Below, one piece after another: positions 58,670-64,000 of a stretch of 64,000 nt of DNA (position 1 is the first letter of the stretch; the number at the start of each line of letters is the position of its first letter). The stretch lies in assembly GCF_002099425.1 (NCBI RefSeq), contig NW_018343990.1:3820501-3884500 (forward strand), read 5' to 3'. The position numbers were made by a program, and so were the translations under genes. Under the pieces are notes generated by a model. The model did not search any database, was not told where the DNA came from, and saw only the letters and a list, made by a program, of their open reading frames with translations. The stretch comes from Phascolarctos cinereus (taxonomy: Eukaryota; Chordata; Mammalia; Diprotodontia; Phascolarctidae).

Positions 58670-59175
58670 ACAATAGTGAGTTCCTCCTGAAGCCTCTGTT
58701 TTGAGAAAATAACTCAGGCATACCTTGCTCATTCCTCCACTCCTCTCCTGGCTTCAACCCTTATTCTTCAGACATCTCCACCAGGTCCCAGCAGACTTAT
58801 TACCCTAGAAGATTTCTATATAAATCAACAAGATCCCTGTGATCCCAGGAGGTCTCCTCCTACTAGTGAGCTCCTTCTAGAACCTCCTTTTGAGGAAGAG
58901 TCCTGGTCAGTCATGCTGACTCCTTCATTCCCCTCCTAGCTTTACTCCTAACTCCCTGGACTTCTCTGTCATGTCCCCATGTTCACACCTTCTTGTACCT
59001 TCACTTTGACCTCTTTTCTGCTCCCTTTTTTGTGTTAGAATGTAAGCTCCCCATTAGAATGTAAGCTTCTTGAGGACAGGTATTATCTTTCTTTTTGTTT
59101 GTATTTGCATTTCTAGCATTCACCACAGTGCCTGGCACATGGTAAGGACATTATAAATGCTTATTGATTATTTGC
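58670..59175 (+). repeat. L2-like LINE 3' region with an internal tandem duplication
   Basis: The end carries AGAATGTAAGCTTCTTGAGG, ACAGTGCCTGGCACATGGTA and TTATAAATGCTTATTGATTA, typical of L2-type termini. Upstream, 58685-58790 and 58865-58975 are diverged copies of one another (TAGTGAGTTCCTCCTGAAGC against TAGTGAGCTCCTTCTAGAAC; CACTCCTCTCCTGGCTTCAA against CATTCCCCTCCTAGCTTTAC). A minor repeat AGAATGTAAGCT occurs twice at 59038-59068. Confidence 0.6.
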
Positions 59176-59407
59176 TTGATTATGCCTCCAAATTCATTTC
59201 AGGGGGTTTTGCCAAAGACATTTCAGAGAGCTAGCTAGGTGGTACAGTGGCTAGAACACTAGATTTGTAAATAAGAGTACCTCAATTGAAATTTCTGCCT
59301 CAGATTCTTGCTAACTCTGTCTTTGTGCAAACCACAAAACTTCTTCCAGCATCATTTTCTTCATCTCTACATTATAGGATTGTTATAGGGATCAAATGAG
59401 CTACCTT

Positions 59408-59408
59408 G

Positions 59409-59431
<23 letters not shown>
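59408..59431. repeat. (TA)n microsatellite
   Basis: About 11 TA units directly before the T-rich end of the younger SINE. Confidence 0.85.
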
Positions 59432-59439
<8 letters not shown>

Positions 59440-59576
59440 TTTGGTGAGGCAATCAAAGTTAAGTGACTTGGCCAGGGTCACACAGCTAGTAAGCGTCAAA
59501 TGTCTGAGGCTGGATTTGAACTCAGGCACTCCTGACTCCAGAGCCAGTGCTCTATCCACTGTGCCACCAACTGCCC
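59432..59576 (-). repeat. Young tRNA-derived marsupial SINE, reverse, nested
   Basis: T-run, then CCAGGGTCACACAGCTAGTA, GATTTGAACTCAGGCACTCC, ATCCACTGTGCCACC. It interrupts the older forward SINE at 59225-59632. Confidence 0.92.
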
Positions 59577-59654
59577 TATAAAGCTGTTTTTAAGTGCTAT
59601 GAATGCTAGCTGTCATTATCATTAATGTGATTAATAGTAAACATTTGTTAACCA

Positions 59655-59850
59655 TGGAATACTTAATAGATAAGGCCACTGGACTTGGAGTCAAGGAAAC
59701 TGTGGTTTGAATCCTACTTCAAATACTTAGCAACTCTCTGATAAAGGCCCAGCCACTGAACATCTGTGAACATCACTTTCTACATCCGTAAACTGAGGAC
59801 AGTGAACTCAAGTACCTCTGAAGTCCTTCTAACTCTAAATCCCTGATTGT
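59655..59850 (+). repeat. MIR/Ther-type CORE-SINE, forward, diverged
   Basis: ATAAGGCCACTGGACTTGGA, GTCAAGGAAACTGTGGTTTG, tail AGTACCTCTGAAGTCCTTCT. Confidence 0.65.
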
Positions 59851-60060
59851 CATAGGTACAAGGCAAGGTGCTAGGGAACCAAAGATGAAAAAGGGCAGTT
59901 ACTGCCCTTTAGAAGCTTCCTATCTAATGAAGGGACAAGATAGATAGATAGACAGATAGATAGACAGACAGACAGATAGGTAGATGTAACTATGTGCAGA
60001 TAACTATATCTATAGATACAAGCAGAATAGGATATATAAAAGGAAAATTCTAAACACAAT
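59850..60060 (+). repeat. Copy of the 15795 repeat family with a GATA microsatellite
   Basis: AAGGTGCTAGGGAACCAAAG ... TTAGAAGCTTCCTATCTAAT, then (GATA/GACA)n at 59938-59980. Confidence 0.55.
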
Positions 60061-60074
60061 GCCCTGAGAGTTGT

Positions 60075-60600
60075 CAGAATCATAGAATTTCAGTTGGAAG
60101 GTCATTTGAGCCATTCCATTCCTGAACAAGAATACCATTCATCTAATCTTTTTCTGAATGACAGCTAGTGTGAAGGAATCTGTAGTCCTTTGAGGGAGGC
60201 TGGATGCTTTGTTTTGGGATGATTGTTAGGATACTTTTTTCCCCTTTACACTGAGTCAAAATCTGCTTCTCTGTAACTCATCTCCATTGTTCCTTGTTCT
60301 ATTTTTTGGGGCAAAGAACAAGTCCAATATCTCTTCCATGTATCAGCCTCTCATATACTTAAAGATAGCTTAATGTTGTTCTATTCTTCAATCTAATGGT
60401 TTTTTTAAAATTCCTGTATCTAAGGCTCCACAGGTATTTCAGCTGGTGTCCCATCATCTTGAGACCCTTTGTTATCATGGTCATTTTCTGTACATTTTTT
60501 GGCTTATTAATGGCCTTTATAAGATGGGATGATCAAACCTGAGCACAGTTCTTGAGGTATAACCTAAATATGTACAGAATGCAGTGAAACTAATTACTTA
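60075..60600 (-). repeat. CR1/L3-like LINE 3' fragment
   Basis: Starts GAATCATAGAATTTCAGTTG. It keeps TTCCTTGTTCTATTTTTTGG, AAGAACAAGTCCAATATCTC and GATGGGATGATCAAACCTGA in the same order as the copy at 328. Confidence 0.62.
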
Positions 60601-60664
60601 CCTTGTTCTGGACAACGTTGTCTTTTGGAGCCTTACTACCTCAGACAAACAGACTTGTTAAAGA

Positions 60665-60850
60665 CCTTAGCTGAAAAAGGCCAAGGACCCCTACTATTTT
60701 GGGGGCCATCTCCAGTTGTCCTGATCTATATCTTGCCATTGGACCCAGATGACTTTGGAGGAAAGAGTGAGGCTAGTGATGTTGTAAAGCCCTGCTTTAC
60801 TTAAATCCAATTCCCTTGTAAGTCAAGACATCACCTTCCTGATGTCAACA
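60665..60850 (+). repeat. Old non-LTR LINE 3' end, forward
   Basis: CCATCTCCAGTTGTCCTGAT, TATCTTGCCATTGGACCCAG, CATCACCTTCCTGATGTCA, a familiar marsupial LINE tail related to the end at 35915. Confidence 0.6.
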
Positions 60851-60867
60851 AGAATCTGAATCATCCA

Positions 60868-61010
60868 CTACACTATTCCAAGTTACCCAATTACTACAAT
60901 CTTTGCTTTAATTTGACTCCATTGGATATAACTGGACAGTGATAAAAGTGTAAAGTTGACCTAGTTCAACTCTTCATTTAACAGATGATATAATTAAGTG
61001 TATAGATAGA
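60868..61010 (+). repeat. Copy 1 of a local duplicated segment
   Basis: TACCCAATTACTACAATCTT, TATAACTGGACAGTGATAAA and ATAATTAAGTGTATAGATAG match 63260-63400 in order. Family unknown. Confidence 0.6.
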
Positions 61011-61248
61011 GAAATGGCAAGTGACACCTTTGACGATGACCACTTTGTCAAGTATTTTTCATATTTTCAAGTAACGTGCTTTTAAGTTATTTTGAACTAG
61101 TAGGCTCTTAAAATCCAGAGATCATGTACAGACTGTGTGACATCTCACTATATTTCCTGCATCTTATCCTTGTGAAGTTGATTGTTTGACCCCAACTATA
61201 ACACTTTGCATTTATTCCTATTAAAATTTTTCTTATAAGATTCAGCTC

Positions 61249-62650
61249 AGGCGAGGTGGAGCCAAGATGGCAGAGTAAAGGCAGAGACTCAACTGAGTTT
61301 TCCCCCAAATCCCTCTAAATACCTTTAGATAATGACTCTAAACAAATTCTAGAGCAGCAGAACCCACAAAAGGATGGAGTGAAACAATTTTCCAGCCCAA
61401 GACAACTTAGATGGTGGGCAGGAAAGGTCATTGTCTCAGGATAAGAAAGGAGCACAGTTCAGTGCAGGTCAAGATAGCACAGACCAGGCCCTGGCAAACC
61501 AGGAGCAGGCCTCAGGGTGACTGAATCAGTGGTGGCTTCCACATCTCTCGGCTCACAGACAGTAAGGGGATTGAACAGTGGGTCAGATGGATATTTATAA
61601 AGGTCCCTTTGCTGACACCAGGGGCAGGACTCTGTTGCGTTGCCTATACTTGGATATGGGTCACAATCCTGGGTCTTAGTTCCAGCATGAGGAATAGTAC
61701 TAACACAGCAGAGCTTGTGGCCACAAGGGGGCAAGGACCCTAGTCACAGTTCCGGGGTTGAAAAAAGCACTTGTGGTCACTCACAAACCAGTGCACAGTA
61801 CAGGAGAGTAGTAAATACATCTCTCCCTAGATCATACCACCTTGGAAGAGCCAAAAGCTTACAGGTCCCCAGAATTGCCTCTGAAAATGGCTGCACAAGA
61901 AACCTGAAGCTTGGTACAGTGCCCTCTCCACTTGGGAAGCAGAGCCCCACTTCAGCATAAAGTTAAAAGTTAAAAAAAATAGGCTAGAAAATGAACAAAA
62001 AGCAGAAAAATATTCTGACCATAAAAAGTTACTATGGTGATATGGAAGATCAAAATATGTGCTCAGAAGAAGACAACAAAGTCAAAATTCCTGCATCCAA
62101 AGCCTCAAAGAAAATTATGAATTGGTCTCAGGCCATGGAAGAGCTCAAAAAGGATTTTAAAAATCAAGTAAGAGAGGTAAAGGAAAAATTGGGAAGAGAA
62201 ATGAGAGTGATGCAAGAAAATCATGGAAAAAAGAGTCAACAGCATGGTAAAGGAGGCACAAAAATACTGAAGCACCTTAAAAAACAGAATGGGCCAAAAA
62301 GTAAAAGAAGTACAAAAATCCAATGAAGAGAATTCTGAAGGACTTATGATGAAAGATGCTGTCCATCTCCAGAGAAAGAACTGGTAGAACCTGAATTTAA
62401 ATCAAAGGTGCTTTTTCCTTACTTTCTTCCTTTTATTTATTTGTTTGTTTTTTCTTTTGTCTGCATTTTCTTTCATAGAATTACTTACATGGAAATGTAT
62501 TTGCATGACTGCCACATGTATAGCCTACGTGAAATTGCTTGCCTTCTCAATGGGGGGACAGGAAAAGAATTTGGAACTCAAAATTTGATAGAAAGGAATG
62601 TTGAAATTGTTTTATGTATAATTGGAAAAATAAAATATTAAATAAAATTT
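61249..62650 (+). mobile_element. Half-L1-like element (5'UTR, ORF1 remnant, 3'UTR)
   Basis: Starts GGCGAGGTGGAGCCAAGATG, the same 5' end as element A. The 5'UTR runs to 61990, an ORF1 N-terminal part to 62326, and a 3'UTR follows directly (ATGATGAAAGATGCTGTCCA ... TAATTGGAAAAATAAAATAT). ORF2 and the ORF1 RRM and C-terminal parts are absent. A short AAGATTCA repeat at 61237-61244 and 62658-62665 may be a decayed target duplication. Confidence 0.82.
61991..62326 (+). pseudogene. ORF1 N-terminal remnant of the half-L1-like element
   Basis: 111 codons: MNKKQKNILTIKSYYGDMED, then DNKVKIPASKASKKIMNWSQ and a Lys-rich coiled-coil start. It parallels ORF1 of B (MSKKKRTIDSYYEKSEDQDR) and A (DNKVKTPTSKASKKNKSQSQ). 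The frame closes before the RNA-binding RRM, and 3'UTR sequence follows within about 20 bases, so an internal deletion or a truncated source is likely. Confidence 0.8.
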
Positions 62651-62759
62651 TGGAGAAAAGATTCAATCTAATACTCTAACCTATTAAATCTGAGTTGGGA
62701 GAAATTGCTTTCTACCTGGAAGATCAACCTTAACTTCATGAAAGAAATGTCAAATGAGA

Positions 62760-63200
62760 TGATCCTTGAAAGGAAGGATTTCATGTGAAGATATGGCAGT
62801 ACTATATACCAATCGTGAGAAATGGCCTATGCAAATGCCCGCAGCTAGGAGAGTATAGGGCAAGATAGAGGAACAGCTAGTAATCAGATAAATCCAGAAA
62901 GTTAAGTTGTAGCCAAGCTTAACAAAACTTTGAAGACAGCTATTTTTTTTTAAATTTCACCTTATAGTAAACTGAGAGGCACTGTCTATTTTAAAGCAAT
63001 GGAGTGACATGATCAGACCTATGTTTTAGGAAAATAACTTTGATCTCTCTGTGAAGGCCATTCAAGTCCAGGATGTTTCTGTCCCTTTACTCCTCCTATC
63101 AGTCACCTAAGGACATAAGAAGAACGTGTTGAGTCTGAGTGGCTAAATAAAAGCCAAGAAATGAGTGATTAGGTGGTGAGTCCAGTGATGTCAAATAGAC
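62760..63200 (+). repeat. Interspersed repeat, 3' half of the 15795-like family
   Basis: TGAGAAATGGCCTATGCAAA, 'cagctaggagagtatagggc', then AATGGAGTGACATGATCAGA, TTAGGAAAATAACTTTGATC, the second half of the family layout. Confidence 0.55.
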
Positions 63201-63251
63201 ATTCAGATGGACAAATCTACTTCTGGAACTTATCTGAAATCTATCGTACTG

Positions 63252-63400
63252 CCCAAATTTACCCAACTACTACCATCTTTGCTTTAAGTTTCCCTCATTT
63301 CATATAACTGGACAGGGACGGAAGTATATAGGTGATTGAATCCAGCACAACCTTTTAACAAATGAGAAAATTAAGTGTACAAAAAGGGAAATTGCAGGTA
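63252..63400 (+). repeat. Copy 2 of the local duplicated segment
   Basis: TTACCCAACTACTACCATCT, CATATAACTGGACAGGGACG, AAAATTAAGTGTACAAAAAG, parallel to 60868-61010 on the other side of the half-L1 element. Confidence 0.6.
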
Positions 63401-63559
63401 ACAGAAAGTATTTAATAATCAGATGGCTGCTTTTTCAAGTATAATCCCATTGAATTGATTTTAATTTCTTTTGGCTCTAGTGCAGATAGTCCTGATCATC
63501 AATTCTTAACCAATTCTTAATAATGATGGGGCTTTAGTGCTCATTTGGGAGCTCCTTTG

Positions 63560-63730
63560 AAAGATGCAGACAACTAACCTGTAACTTATCATCTTACAGA
63601 GATGCCTGGGACACTAAGAGTCTGTGACTTACCTACCCAAGGTCATACAGTCAGTGTGGGCTAAATGCAGGATCTGAACCTAGGTCTCTCTGACTTAACA
63701 AGTCAGACCTCTTATGTCATGTTGTGTAAG
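63560..63730 (-). repeat. MIR-type CORE-SINE, reverse
   Basis: TGACTTACCTACCCAAGGTC, ATACAGTCAGTGTGGGCTAA, GGATCTGAACCTAGGTCTCT. Confidence 0.72.
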
Positions 63731-63741
63731 AATGAATTTGC

Positions 63742-63886
63742 TAAAACCTGGGTTAAAGTTCCTGTTCCAACCTTATCTGTAATGTCACAATGTGATCAAT
63801 GAACCTCTCTGAGACTCAATTTTCTCACTTGTAAGATGGGGAAAACAAGCTTATACTATTTACCTTCCTCAGTTGTTGTGAGAACT
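63742..63886 (+). repeat. MIR-type CORE-SINE, forward
   Basis: ATCAATGAACCTCTCTGAGA, CTCAATTTTCTCACTTGTAA, GATGGGGAAAACAAGC, GTTGTTGTGAGAAC. Confidence 0.7.
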
Positions 63887-63887
63887 T

Positions 63888-64000
63888 CTTATTGTTCAAT
63901 TGTTTTTCAGTTATGTATGACTGTGTGTGACCCCATTTTGGGTTTTCTTGGCAAAGAGATGCTGGTGTGGTTAGCGACAAGGCGGGTTCAGTGACTTGCC
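63888..64000 (-). repeat. Mar1-type CORE-SINE, reverse, cut by the window end
   Basis: TGACCCCATTTTGGGTTTTC and TTGGCAAAGAGATGCTGGTG mark the Mar1 3' part in reverse; CAGTGACTTGCC starts the CORE at the edge. Confidence 0.82.

Larger units (their letters stand above)
59225..59632 (+). repeat. Old MIR/Ther-1 CORE-SINE, forward, split by a younger SINE
   Basis: Head AGCTAGGTGGTACAGTGGCT, middle CATTTTCTTCATCTCTACAT, GGATTGTTATAGGGATCAAA up to about 59405. After the insertion it continues AAGCTGTTTTTAAGTGCTAT and ATGCTAGCTGTCATTATCAT to 59632. Confidence 0.8.

Noticed and set aside
1-64000. Endogenous retroviruses, LTRs or Polinton-like elements
   Set aside because: I looked for LTR pairs and for gag-, pol-, env- or capsid-like frames and recognised none. 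The reverse-transcriptase-related sequences here are non-LTR LINEs.

Overview
The window is mammalian and almost certainly marsupial nuclear DNA. It is AT-rich, has a single recognisable coding exon, and is full of tRNA-derived CORE-SINEs of the marsupial Mar1/Ther-1/MIR kind, L1 and half-L1-like LINEs with marsupial-type 5' and 3' ends, ancient L2/CR1-like LINE tails, small hAT-type palindromic transposons and many long microsatellites. I saw no bacterial features, RNA genes, CRISPR arrays, or endogenous retroviruses or LTRs.

The one host gene I can place is ADARB2 (RED2/ADAR3), on the minus strand. Its first coding exon (26351-26450) starts [10 protein letters not shown], ends with the arginine-rich R-domain [12 protein letters not shown], and stops at a consensus 5' splice site with the reading frame split after one base. 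Just upstream (26451-about 26990) lies the leader and promoter region: relatively CpG-containing, with two inverted CCAAT boxes, a CRE/Maf-like site and short upstream reading frames. Positions 1-26350 are therefore the start of ADARB2 intron 1 (the gene runs toward lower coordinates), and positions above about 27000 are 5' flanking DNA.

Layout: 1-17500 is intron 1 with many old SINEs, a 166-bp hAT palindrome (4348-4513) and microsatellites. 17510-28830 is a striking block nearly free of recognisable SINEs and LINEs around the exon and promoter, a candidate cis-regulatory domain. 28830-42450 is flanking DNA with old CORE-SINEs, CR1-like tails, a hAT element and a roughly 190-bp-armed inverted repeat (40681-41328). 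42750-52900 is a nested LINE complex: a 4.5-kb L1 (B) lies inside a half-L1-like element (A), both with clear target-site duplications, and A probably lies inside a still older L1. 53000-64000 is flanking DNA with polypyrimidine tracts, microsatellites, CR1/L2-like tails, a SINE nested in an older SINE, another half-L1-like element (61249-62650) and old SINEs to the end.

Family names for repeats rest on recognition by eye. Coordinates of old repeat copies are approximate (about 10-20 bp).
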